This document shows, one piece after another, positions 33,571 to 44,454 of a stretch of DNA of 64,000 nt. Position numbers and translations under genes: made by a program. Source of the stretch: Posidonia oceanica. Lineage: Eukaryota > Streptophyta > Magnoliopsida > Alismatales > Posidoniaceae. The stretch lies in NCBI GenBank assembly GCA_037176725.1, contig JAZBRS010000049.1:15270001-15334000 (forward strand). Direction: 5' to 3'. The notes beneath the pieces are model-generated. The model was not told the DNA's origin and made no database searches. It was given only the letters and a program-made list of their open reading frames with translations. Every line of letters begins with the position of its first letter. Position 1 is the first letter of the stretch.

Positions 33571-34919
33571 ACAGATGTTAGGCAAAGAATCCACGAGCGC
33601 CTGGTCGTATGACTACCATATTACCTGTTATAAACAATATATCTTGTATCAAATTAAAGATCAATAATACAAATACAACTGAACTAAAGGTAATATACTT
33701 TATCAGTTTATACCTGATGAACTTGTTGTATGTCGAACTCGTTTCTATAGAAATCAAACTGATGTGACTTCGCATTCCTCTTCTAAGTACGTGGCACAAG
33801 CCATCTACACCCTAAAGGAGTCAAAGGATTTGCAGGAGCATATGCCATTAACCTTGTAAACCTTCCAACATGAACGTACTCTCATGCCTATATTTGTTGA
33901 AATTATAAATAATTGCATCAATATAATTACCATAGTCATAGTAAATAATTAAACTCTTTATACCTGTAGAAGTGTCAAAATTTTAAAAAATTGATTACAA
34001 TCAGCTTGAGCAGCATCATCTAACGAAACATATAAACGGGCCAAAGATGCAGTCCCCCATGCATACTGGCTACAAGTGTGGAAGTTCTGGATGAAGGACA
34101 AGTACTTCAAGCAGACCTTGTTTCCAGTCTTGTCAGCAAGAACACTACAACCTAAGTGATACAAAATCCAAACACGAGTAGTAGCTGCAATTTGGAACTC
34201 AGTGGCATGCTTAGGCACATGAAAAAATGTCTCTCTCAATCATTTCAACTTGACATAACCTTATTTTTAAGATCAACAGGAATCACACCAAAAGCAGCTA
34301 AGCACTCCTCTCGCCAATCTCTGCTTAAATATGTACAAACTGTTCGTTTATCTACCCGAACTCTAGAAATAATGGCGACATCTATCAAAGTAACAGTCAT
34401 TTCGCCGTGGCATAAATGGAAAATATGTGTCTCAGGTCGCCATCTCTCCACAAGTGCAGTAATGAGTGAATGATCCAACTGTACACGGCCCAAACGACTT
34501 ACTGTATCGAAACCTACATCAGTCAAATGTTGATGAATACCTACGTGTGTAACTGTCCATCTATTTACGTCTTATCCATGTTTTATACACTTGATCGATC
34601 CTAGATTATCCTACATAATAAAAAATAAGAAATAGTAAAATTACAACAATATCAAAATAATAAAGTCATTCCATTGTTACACCTTAGTAAAATTTCAGGT
34701 AAAAACATTGCAACCAACATTTCAGGAAAAAACACAACATTGACATCAGTAATGGCAAGAAAAACAGAAGCTCTCTCTTATGAGAAAATTACAACCAATC
34801 TCCATCAAAAAAATGATTCAATGCTTCATGGTGACTTGAGTATAGAATCAAAACTTTTCTTTTTATTCCAAGTTACAAGCATATAACAAAAAACAAGCGG
34901 CAGAAACAAACATATTAAC

Positions 34920-35135
34920 AATCAACTATGCTAGCAAACTATATCTGCACATTCTGGGTGAGTTCTCTTATGATCAGAAAGGCTACATTTGTGCCCAGAG
35001 TTTGAGGTTCTTGGGATTAAGCACTCGTTCATCTGCATGTAATGAGTCTTGTGGTGCAACTTGTGGGTCTGTGGGTTCTTGAATGTTTTGTCACAGTCCA
35101 AGTGCATACATTTGAAAGGTCTCTTTTTTTTTTCA
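34920..35135 (-). pseudogene. C2H2 zinc-finger gene fragment inside the PMD intron
   Basis: The minus strand, from about 35130 to 34940, reads an open frame starting RPFKCMHLDCDKTF and continuing through KLHHKTH. This is a complete classical finger, Cys-X4-Cys-X12-His-X3-His. A second, partial HisLysCysSerLeuSerAspHisLysArgThrHis segment is downstream, then a stop. Copy 1 of the MULE lacks it. It is best explained as a captured host gene fragment or the remains of another insertion. The parent gene is unknown to me. Confidence 0.65.
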
Positions 35136-35891
35136 GTTTTTCAGTACTTCAAGTGATTATGGTCCTGTGTGATCATGTACTTGTCCTCTATTGGTGATCA
35201 GTAAATATTTCAGTTTTTCAGACCACGTACTTGTCCTCCATTGGTGATTTTGGTCCTGTTTTTCAGTTTTTCAGACCATGCTAAGCTGGTGTGTTGCTAT
35301 ATTAAGTAATTCAGTAAATATTTTTGTGTACAATATTGTACCATTTCCAATTATTTTAGTAATCTTGCTAAATGTATTTCTGTAACCCAATGGCCAAGCA
35401 TTTGGGAACATAGACTGTTGTGATCTGGACTCCACTGTCCTTCCATTTCAACATGTTTGACTATGAATAACCAACAAGCTAAAGTGGGTTGTGATCTATG
35501 CTTGAATTTTAGCAAGTTTTATTTAAAGTGAACATTTCCTTCAAGTTCAAATTAATCATTTTATTGTTGTGCCTTGGAAAACTCTCGACTTTAATCATTT
35601 AAAAGAAGCAATGTATCACAGAGCAATCACATTAAAATAGTTTACCATATCCGAATCAAACAATGATGACTTATGACTCTCCTGAAGTGTAAGAATTGAA
35701 GGATCAACTAAACTGGAGAGTAAATCCTGTGAGACCATCTGTATTTCAAAATTTTCATGAGTTAGCACTCCATTTAACAAAATCAACCGGAGAAATTGAA
35801 ACAACTTACATATTAGTTAACATAATCATTTAAATAAAATATTTACATGAGTTAACATAATCATTTAAATTTACATAATTATTTAACTTAC

Positions 35892-38663
35892 CTATCTATT
35901 TGGACAGGTTGACTTATTGTGTCCAATTTCCTTACATATACCACATCTCACTCTTCTACCACTATTTTCATTCATTTCATTTCTGATTCTTGTGGACTTT
36001 AGTCTACCATATTTACGTGTTTCTGTTGGAAGTAACATGTAAGGAGACACTCGCTATAGCTAATATCTTTTGTCAGGGATTGGATGAAAAACAGGAGTAT
36101 AAACTTCCCTATATACTGAGCTCTGAAAATGTCTATCTACCAAGAAAGTAGTATGAATGTTGGCATAATTTTAAGAACAAACAACAAGAACATGTGAACA
36201 AAGTACTCTTCGTAGTTACATATATGCACAACTATATTTTGTTTCCTCCCCATTCAAGTATATCTCATAATTGTTACCATGTGTAGATGTTACTTGGTAA
36301 ACACGACCTTGATACGCTTCAATCCGTAGGTATCTTACCTTTTCAGTAGCTTTTTGAAGCATCTCTTCCACTTTCGGTACAAAGAATGTGTGCATTTGGA
36401 GACTATCTTTACGTCTTTTTACGAAAAACTTGTTTAAACACAAAAATATCATAAGTACCAATGCAGTGACTGGAAGACCTTGAGCACTCCTCAAGACATT
36501 GTTGAAACTTTCGAACATGTTTGTTGTCATGATGTCAAATCTTCTTCCATTATCAAATGCAAGTACCCAATAGCTTGGATGTTCTTATTCTATTATCTAC
36601 CTAGAACCATCAGTATAAGTTTTTTTGATTTCCTCAAGTTTTTTGTAGAACTTAGTCATATTGCCTTTCACTCCTAACTCATAAAATTTCTCAAGTAACT
36701 TGGGTTCTTTGTATGCTCTAACCAAATTTTCTCTCATATGACGTAGATAATGACGATGTACGTGTCCCAACTCTGGAAGAAAATGTTCTCTCACAACTGT
36801 GGCCAAACCTCGTAAATCGATCACTAATGATACACAATCCTGTTCGATTTGTTACAAGATTTACAATTCGATCTAGAAACCAAGCCCAAGTATTTATTCT
36901 TTTCTTCTCTACAATTGCAAAAAGCTAGTGGAAATAGGCCATTGTTTGCATTACAACTTGTAGCAATAAGTATTGATCCCTAATATTTTCCATATAAATG
37001 TGTGCCATCTATGGAAATGGCGGGCCTGCAACTACGAAATCCAGCAATTGAAGCACCGAAAGCCCAAAAGACATGACGAAAACGTTCAACACCAAGTGTC
37101 TGGTGGTCAGATGCAAAATCTACTATTTTTCCTGGATTAGATGCTTGTAAAACACTCATGAATCGTCTTAGATCAGCAAATGATTTTTCCTCTCCGCCAT
37201 ATATGATTCACAATGTTTTTACTCTTGCATGCCATGCCTTCTGGTAAGTGATGTCAATCTTTTTTTCAGTTTTCACCCTTTTCATAATTTTTGTTGGAGA
37301 AATATTTATTCTCATTTTCACTGATGGAAGTATTAGTCTGCAAACGAAGGTTGAACTACATTGTCTATGAGTAGACAATAAGTTTGGATTGCTACAAGTA
37401 TGGTTTGAGGTATAACTCTTGACTTTGAAGAAAGTTTTTCCCTTAGGCACAGATGCATGTAATCTCCATGGACAACCATCTTGTATACACTTCATTGTAT
37501 ACTTACTATTTGAGGATGCAACAATTATGTACTATACAAAATGATTCATGTGACATGCTTGCAATGCATGTACTAAGTCTTCTTCGGTGGAAAAAATTTT
37601 ATTAGGATAAAAAACATGACTTACATTAGCTGGTACACCATCAATATTTTCGTGAATATAACTCTCTTCAGTGTTGAGAAATATTGGATGAACTGTATCT
37701 TTTATGACAGAATTTTCTATCCAATCATTATTATCAAATATATCAGGAAACTCTTCCAATGGTTCACGGTATTCATTATTTATGTAATGTTCATCAACAT
37801 AATCATCTACTTTAATATTCAACGTTAGTGACGTAGAGTGAACAATATTGGTTCCTTCTTCTCTAGGTTGGTATTAATCACTTGAAAATTCATCATTCAA
37901 TCCAAAATCCTTTGTATCATTTTCCATACCATGTTGTTCTGTGTTGTCTTGCACATGATACGATGGTAAGTCCAAGTTCGATTGAGAAAGAGCATGATGA
38001 TATGATAACAAGTTCAAGTTTGGTTGATGAGAAGCACGACTTAAGGACCCACTAACTTCATATGTGGACGAATGCACATTGTGATGGTATGGAGAGAATG
38101 TACTTTATTGATTTAGAATCTTATGAAAATTATTGACATATGTCAACTTCAAAGAAATATATGACCGTCTATTTATTTACAACAAAAAGGCACATTTACC
38201 ATTGTCTATGAAGAAATTATAATCCTCCAGTTGGTGCTACAGTTTCAAATCCTGGAGTACATTAAACGAAGCTTGGATTAACAGTCATACTATGCTCGGA
38301 ATTGTTAAACTCGGCTGAATCAACATCGGAGTTCAACATTCGAGTGAAGTTTGTAGTAAAATGTGCAAAATGTACTTGAGATAAAGTTCCATAATCTAAA
38401 TCTAATTTTTCCACATACATTTCCACAGTAGACACTTTATCAGTCAAACTCAGCATAACCTCCATTGTGTCATCATCTGTGATTTCAACACAAGTCGACG
38501 AGCAATGCAAAGACCACTTGTATGATATCTTAATATCATAATAACGTCGATCAAATCCAGTAAGTTCAAACACCTTATTCTTCAAGTCTATTAATTTACT
38601 TTTACGACGTAAATCGACTACTTTAGAAGTACCATCCTCATATTCTAGAATTTTTCCATCCAT
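35892..38663 (-). pseudogene. MURA-type MULE transposase, copy 2
   Basis: Same domain order as copy 1. The PB1-like N-terminus (38663-38262) ends at a TAA where copy 1 has CAA, and includes about 12 residues absent from copy 1. The middle part is at 37822-37532 and the zinc-binding region at 37495-37208. The DDE region is at about 37100-36600, with SerIleAspGlyThrHis conserved but HisArgHisTyr in place of HisArgHisCys. The SWIM region, 36530-36216, has lost the first Cys (Tyr-Ser-Cys). The final zinc knuckle (35960-35895) keeps Cys-X2-Cys-X4-His-X4-Cys, unlike copy 1. The two copies have therefore decayed at different sites. Confidence 0.88.
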
Positions 38664-39299
38664 AACAATATTTCCATCCTAGTGAACTAATATTGGTATC
38701 ATACAATTTGCCATATTACCACTACAAAGTAAAGAAAGATATATTCAAATATTATCATTGTAAGGTTAAAAAATCTTAACACACTTTCTCAACATATGTT
38801 CAAACATATTGCCACCATACATTGACCACAACTACCAAATCCAAACTGAAGATATCAAAAGAAAAAAAATATAAAACTGAAAATCTGAAGAATGTTTTAC
38901 ATTACCCAAAACTTAAAAATCGATAAACTGTAGATAAAATTCGTTCCAATCTGATTTTTTTAAGGAGAAGAAATGTAAAACAAATATTCGTTAGAAAAAA
39001 TTGAAGATAAAATACTAGAGAACGAATGTAGAACTAATATTTGCTCTAATAGAATGTGGAGAACTAATATTTACTCTGAAAAAATCAACCAGAGAACGAA
39101 TGTAGAACTTATGTAGAACTAACGTAGAATGGGAAAGAGCAGAAGAGAAATACCTTATGGGTCGAAGTAGGGACCGAAAACAACTAGAGAACGAACGCCG
39201 GAGTGGATACTGGAGTGGGGGCCAGAGCGGGGGCGACGTCGGAGTGGGATCGAGTGAAGACTATAGCAGGAGTGTGCCCTACTACGGGTTTTGTGGTCG

Positions 39300-39649
39300 A
39301 TTGAACTAGGCTCTTGATGAGCCGAGTTATATTTTAAATGAATTCGGGTATTACAATACCAAATTCAAAGGGAAGAAGTTAAACCTGTCTATTGAATTTG
39401 GTTCTTTAAGAACCAAATTTAGTTAAAACTTAATTCGATATTTTAAATACCAAATTCAGTTAAAACGAGTATTCAATACTGCTAATTGAATTCTGTCGAT
39501 TTCAGTAAAAAAAAAAAAAACACTGACAGACTAAATAGACATGTGCAGTCCACCTGAACCCTGTAAGTGACCTAGTTTTAAAAATATTTTAAGAATATAT
39601 TTAATTTTGTAATAAATTATTAAAATAATATTATTTTGAAAAATTTGCC
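39300..39649 (-). repeat. Right-hand TIR of MULE copy 2
   Basis: Complementary to 29507 onward at the outer end. Inside are palindromes such as TTTGGTTCTTTAAGAACCAA near 39408 and TTAATTCG/AAATTC variants. The unit family is the same type as in copy 1 but diverged. Confidence 0.7.
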
Positions 39650-40218
39650 CACATACTCAAGCACTAGTTCTAAATTCAAATTTCTTTTATTTTTTTATCA
39701 TTGCAATGTCATTCTTCTTCGTACTTGCAGTTGCTGTCATGTCATTCTTCTTCGTACATTACAAATGCTATTACACATATATCATTTTTTTAACCACACA
39801 ATAACAGCAAATATCAAATAGGAGCAAAATAACACATAGATGACAGCATTATGCTTTGTTTTTTCTTTGTTTATTAAATATGTCTAATTCCCATGCAGGG
39901 TTGAAAACACGTGCGTAAAAACTGTAGGATGTGCGGACCCTCTCATGGGACAATAATCCACTTTCACATAAAAGGGGATTTTTTATCTCGACACTCTTTA
40001 GACATCATAATGCTTTCTATACATCTCTTATGACAAATATTACATGTATATACCTAGTAAATCAATAATGTTTCCTAGATGCACCTTGATAACATCATAA
40101 TGCTTTCTATACATCTCTTATAATAAATATTACATGTATATACCTAGTAAATCAATAATGTTACCTAGATGCACCTTGATTAATTTAAACACCAACGTTA
40201 ACAACTGACGTCAAAGGT
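39650..40218. other. Spacer between MULE copy 2 and the SIRE-like copia
   Basis: AT-rich, without coding sequence. It holds a 90-bp tandem duplication (separate entry) and a doubled TCATTCTTCTTCGTAC phrase near 39710 and 39745. Confidence 0.5.
40002..40181. repeat. Two tandem copies of a 90-bp unit
   Basis: 40002-40091 and 40092-40181 differ at about four positions. Confidence 0.88.
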
Positions 40219-41371
40219 GTTGGAAATATATATTAAATTAGTTTATTTTGTTGATAACAAATATCTTGTTCTATTAATTTGGTCTAATGAAATTATTTGA
40301 GACACTATGATTAGCTTGAGAAAAAGATACAGGAAGAAAAGGACCATGAAGAAAGGATCATGAAATCAATCACAAAGTCAAGGCAGAAGTCAAAGGAGGA
40401 ATATCATGAAGATTCTATGTAAAATTATAAATTGTAATAGTTAATTATGTGTTGTAAAAGTGTGATCATAAGTGTAAAATCAAAGTACACAAGTGAGGCT
40501 ATTTTCGGCACACTAAAATTCATCGGTATACCGAAAACTGAACTTGTGGCCAGGGGATTTTAACGCCTTTATTCGGCACTCCAAGGTGTTTCAGAATACC
40601 GGATCAGGAGCCTTTTTCAGCACTCCAAGGTGTTTCGGAATACCGGATTGAGAGCTTCTTTCGGCATACCAAAAGTTTTCGGCATTCCGAACTGGTCGTG
40701 GATTTGGGAATACAGAAGAAAAATGGCACTCCGAAAAGTTCCGGTCGACCTTTTTAACTAGCCATTTCAGAACGTTAAAAGAGACGTTAGAGATAGATTT
40801 TATTGGCTCAAACACTATAAATAGAAGTCCTATTTGCCAAGGAAGGACACACATTCTGAAAGAGCTATCATATTGATTCAACCAAGAGTGATTTGTGTGA
40901 GAAATCCATTCCATATCTACAAAGGCTTGAGAAAAGAAAAGAGAGAGCTACTGCATCAAAGTTCTTTGTTGTGCTTCGATCATTTAGTACTCAAGCTCTA
41001 GACAAGGGTTGTCAAAGCTTCATATTGCATCAAGGATCAAGGTTCCTAGCTTCTCAGGTTGTGAGAAGTGGCAAGGGATTGTACAAGGAGTTGGTGGGAT
41101 CAACCAACAAGTAAGTTTTAGTTTAGTAAATCTCAAGGGGATCTCGAGGAGTGGACTAGGCTGGGGTTTGGCTGAACCACTATAAATTGGCTTATCTTCT
41201 TTATTTGCTCTCTTCCCTTCATTGATTGTGTTATTTACTTATCAAGCATTTGTCTTTACTACATTCCAACTACAAAATTGAAGAAGATATTTAAAATAAA
41301 TTAGTGTTAAATTCAAAATTTGTATACTTCTCTATTCACCCTCCTCTAGAGAAGCCTTTCGATCCAACAAT
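40219..41371 (+). repeat. 5' LTR of the SIRE-like element, with TATA box
   Basis: 1153 bp, TGTTGGAAA...ATCCAACA. TATAAATAG at 40816-40824 is a good TATA box. Upstream, 40560-40735 has repeated TTTCGG/CCGAA phrases, including a roughly 45-bp near-duplicate (GGTGTTTCAGAATACCGGAT and GGTGTTTCGGAATACCGGAT), which may be enhancer repeats. Confidence 0.85.
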
Positions 41372-41373
41372 TG

Positions 41374-41385
41374 GTATCAAAGCCT
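41374..41385 (+). other. Primer binding site, initiator Met tRNA type
   Basis: TGGTATCAAAGC lies two bases after the LTR end and is close to TGGTATCAGAGC. It confirms orientation and LTR border. Confidence 0.85.
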
Positions 41386-41427
41386 TGCAATCTAGAAATC
41401 AAGATTTAAACATCTTCTAGAACTTAT

Positions 41428-42891
41428 ATGTCTTCCTCTAGCAATAACATGGTTGAAGGACAAAGTATCAATAGGCTACCATTCTTTAATGGATTAAACT
41501 ATAACTATTGGAAATGTAGGATGGTGATTTACTTAAAATCAATTAATTTTGATTTGTGGGACATTGTAGTAAATGGTTTTGCTCAAAACACTAAGTCTTT
41601 TAGGGAATGGAATGAAGAAGAGAAAAGAATTGCACAATTTAATAGAATATCTATCTGTAACACCTCACATGAAGCTTGGCATACATTGCAAGTTACACAT
41701 GAAGGAACAAGTCAAGTAAAAGAGACAAAGATTAACATGTTAGTACACAAATATGAACTATTTAAAATGAAACAAGATAAGGCAATATAAGACATGTTTG
41801 CTAGATTTAGTGAAATTACTAATGCTTTACAATCCCTTGGTAAAAATTACTCTCAAAGTGACTTTGCGAGAAAAATTCTTCGATCCCTCACTCCAGAACG
41901 GGAAAAGAAGACCACTGCCATAGAGGAGGCAAAAGATCTTTCAACTTATTCCTTAGAAGATCTAATAGGAAATTTGATTTCTTATGAGGTCCAATTAAAA
42001 GAAAAAGAGAAAGAGAAGGAAGAAAAAGAAACCCCTAAGAAAAAGAACATAGCATTGAAAGTTACATCAGAATCAGAAAAATCTGAAAATGAAGATGAAG
42101 ACATTGCCCTTTTAACAAGAAAGTTTAAAAGATTTATAAAAAGAGGAAAATTTCAAAAGAAATGGAATTAAAGTCAAGACAAAAACAAAGAAAGAGATGA
42201 GGCACCCTTATGTTTCAATTGCAATAAATCCGGACACCTCAAAAGAGATTATCCCTTATTAAAAATGAATATGTTCAAAAAGCAAAACAAACCAACTAAG
42301 AAGAAAGCTCTTCAAGCCACATGGGATGAAAGTGAGTCCTCATCGGATGAAGAATTCTCTGATGGCAAAAATGCTCATATGTGCTTCATAGCACATGATG
42401 TTGAGTCTTGTTCATCTCCAAATATGGAAGATATAAACATGGAGGAATTTCTGGATGCCTTTAATGAATTATATGAGAAACATAAGACACTAAAACGAAA
42501 AACAAAAAATATGAATCAAAACATAGAAAATCTAACTGAAACAAATGAGAAGTTAATCAATGAAGGAAAAATACTAGCCTTTGAAAAAGAAGAACTAGGC
42601 AATAAAAATGTTGAGCTAAACATGAGCATAGATCATATGAAATACAAAATAAGGAATCTGGAAAAAGACATAGCCACACTAACAATTAAGAGTAATGATC
42701 TACTTAACACTGTGACAAAATTCACAAAAGAAAAGGAAAATTTGGACAAACTTCTTTCAAGTCAAAGACATTCTTTATATAAACATGGACTTGGTTTTTC
42801 AAAGTTTGATGATGTACCATATGAAAATGGTTTTGTAAGAGCAACAACAAATGAAAAAGATGTATTCATTGTGAAGAAACATCCCAAGTAG
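41428..42891 (+). pseudogene. SIRE-like gag, broken by stops
   Basis: The capsid part begins at the ATG 41428 and shows LeuAsnTyrAsnTyrTrpLysCysArgMet (near 41500). The frame is stopped at 41788 (TAA) and again at 42169. The zinc knuckle near 42214-42255 reads Cys-X2-Cys-X4-His-X4-Tyr, so its last Cys is lost. A Lys/Glu-rich extension (42265-42891), predicted coiled-coil by its heptad-like Leu/Ile spacing, follows a SerGluSerSerSerAspGluGlu patch. A TAG at 42889 ends it. The 600-base extension is typical of this lineage and unlike the short Gag of the other copia elements here. Confidence 0.85.
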
Positions 42892-42984
42892 TTTGAAAGA
42901 AAACAAAACAAAGCCAACGAATTTAAGAAGAAGACAAATGTAATGTGGGTTCCTAAATCTTTACTTGCATCTCATGATGCAGGA

Positions 42985-43107
42985 GGGTCATGAACTCAAA
43001 GTGGATTTTTGACAGTGGATGCTCTCGACACATGACAGGAGATCATAGTCTCCTCAGCACTTTAAGCTCAAGAGAGGAAGGGACCGTCATTTTTGGTGAT
43101 AATGCAA
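42985..43107 (+). pseudogene. SIRE-like protease, first part
   Basis: The frame reads SerLysTrpIlePheAspSerGlyCysSerArgHisMetThrGly, with the catalytic Asp-Ser-Gly at about 43011-43019. It runs to GlyAspAsnAla, where the solo LTR is inserted. The rest resumes at 44455. Confidence 0.85.
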
Positions 43108-44449
43108 TGTAGATATCCCGTTTTGGCACTCCCCTCATCATTATGAAACCTCTATTCACCATATCATGTTCAGTTCGCCTCTCGAAGCTTATCTCTCAAT
43201 CCAAGTGTTCTCATTCGGGCCAATTGCACATCTGGGGTGTTGAACGCCCAATTCTAGGCGTTCAACGTTAGACGCCTGAAACACAACGTTCTACATTGAA
43301 CGCTAGATATCAAGCGTTTTACGTCGAAAGTCAAATTATTTTCCACTTCTGAAAGCCCGTTGATCAAGTGAGCGGCCAAATCTTGAATTAATTAGCATTT
43401 ATCCACCTTTAATTGCTAATTATTCCTCTAAATCTACAACTGTACCTTGGGTGGTCATTGAACGCTGGGTTTCCAGCGTTTAACGTAGAATGCTGGGTTC
43501 CTAGTATTCTACAACGACAATTTGCTGGACCAACTTTCCTTTTTTGGCTTGATTTGAAATCCATTTCTTTGCCTTATTTGGAGCTTGTTGACCAGTCAAA
43601 CCAATTAAAACTGCCTTAATCTGTGTCAATCAACAATTATGGGAGAATATTCTTTATCCTTGGCAGTTGGAGCACAGGTGGCTGTTGAACGTGGAGAAAT
43701 CAGCGTTCAACACTTTTGTTTTGGAAACTTTTGCTAAGTTGACTCCTTTGACTCATAATTGTTCCTCTCCTACTTCTATAAAGGCAGGAGTACTCCAACC
43801 TTGAGGGGGATCAGAAAAAGGGATGAGGAGGACAGATTTGGAGAGTGGGAAAAAAAACCGAGAATTAGAATTGAGAGAGAGAAACACGAATTTGAAGAGA
43901 TAAATTGGAGAGAAAGAGAGAGTTAATAGAGCTTGCCTTCTTCTTTCTCCGACCACGTCGCATCAACACATCATTTTTCGTAGATTAAAAAAGGATTTTC
44001 TTCTTTTAGTATTTTTGCATATCGCATGTCATTTTACATATTGTTGTAGCTAGGCATACTCATATTTAGTTGCAACCGGGGGGATAAAACCTCTTGGGTA
44101 AGTACTTTTCTGATTAGTTTATGTTGATTTTTAGTTTTATTTTGGGATAATTTACTACACCATATTAATCCAGATCTCTAACTTTGTTTTGCAAGGAAAT
44201 GAAGAAGAAGAAGAAGCTCACCAAGTATGGGTACCCTTGGGCAACGTTGGCGTTGTCCCAAGGTAGCTGAACCCACACCGATCAATCTCCCAATGCGTCT
44301 CGAGGGCCAGCGCAAGCAAACCGAGAATGGCGATCACATTGACCTCATCACCCGTGGAGTGGCAAGATCGAATACAAACAAATGGGGACGCTGAGAAAGC
44401 AACAAACACAGAAAAACGCCTTTCTCCTCTCAAAACCCCGATATCCACA
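43108..44449 (+). mobile_element. Solo LTR, 1342 bp, inserted in the copia protease
   Basis: TGTAGATATC...GATATCCACA ends with a perfect TGCAA target duplication (43103-43107 and 44450-44454). Removing it restores a continuous frame from AspAsnAla to LysGlyArgIleValGly. TCTATAAAGG at about 43776 is a TATA box. Upstream, 43240-43720 has several GTTGAACGC/GCGTTCAAC-type words, some paired as hairpins (AACGCTGG...CCAGCGTT near 43462-43481). No coding region or second LTR is present. Confidence 0.88.
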
Positions 44450-44454
44450 TGCAA

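Larger units (their letters stand above)
30222..35738 (-). pseudogene. PMD protein gene of MULE copy 2, interrupted
   Basis: Exon 1 (35738-35646) has the same 93-base length as in copy 1 and ends at a GT donor. Exon 2 begins at 34610 after CTACAT-type intron sequence ending TAG, making an intron of 1035 bp against 130 bp in copy 1. PMD blocks are at 34526-34245 (LeuIleThrAlaLeuValGluArgTrpArgProGluThr) and 34239-33958. The solo LTR at 31155-33570 splits the coding region inside the GlyArgGlyPhe-equivalent segment. The acidic and basic C-terminus follows at 30583-30222. Stops and shifts are also present. Confidence 0.8.
29507..39649 (-). mobile_element. MULE copy 2, inverted relative to copy 1, with nested insertions
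   Basis: A Mutator-like element of 10.1 kb on the minus strand. Ends GGTAAATTTTTCAAAATAA (left) and GGCAAATTTTTCAAAATAA (right, inverted) give well matched extremities, with a 7-of-9 target duplication. Gene order equals copy 1: transposase (38663-35892) then PMD gene (35738-30222). The extra length comes from a 2416-bp solo LTR (31155-33570) and about 0.9 kb within the PMD intron. The TIR sequences differ from those of copy 1, so the two are related subfamilies, not a simple duplication. Stops and shifts affect both genes. Confidence 0.87.
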
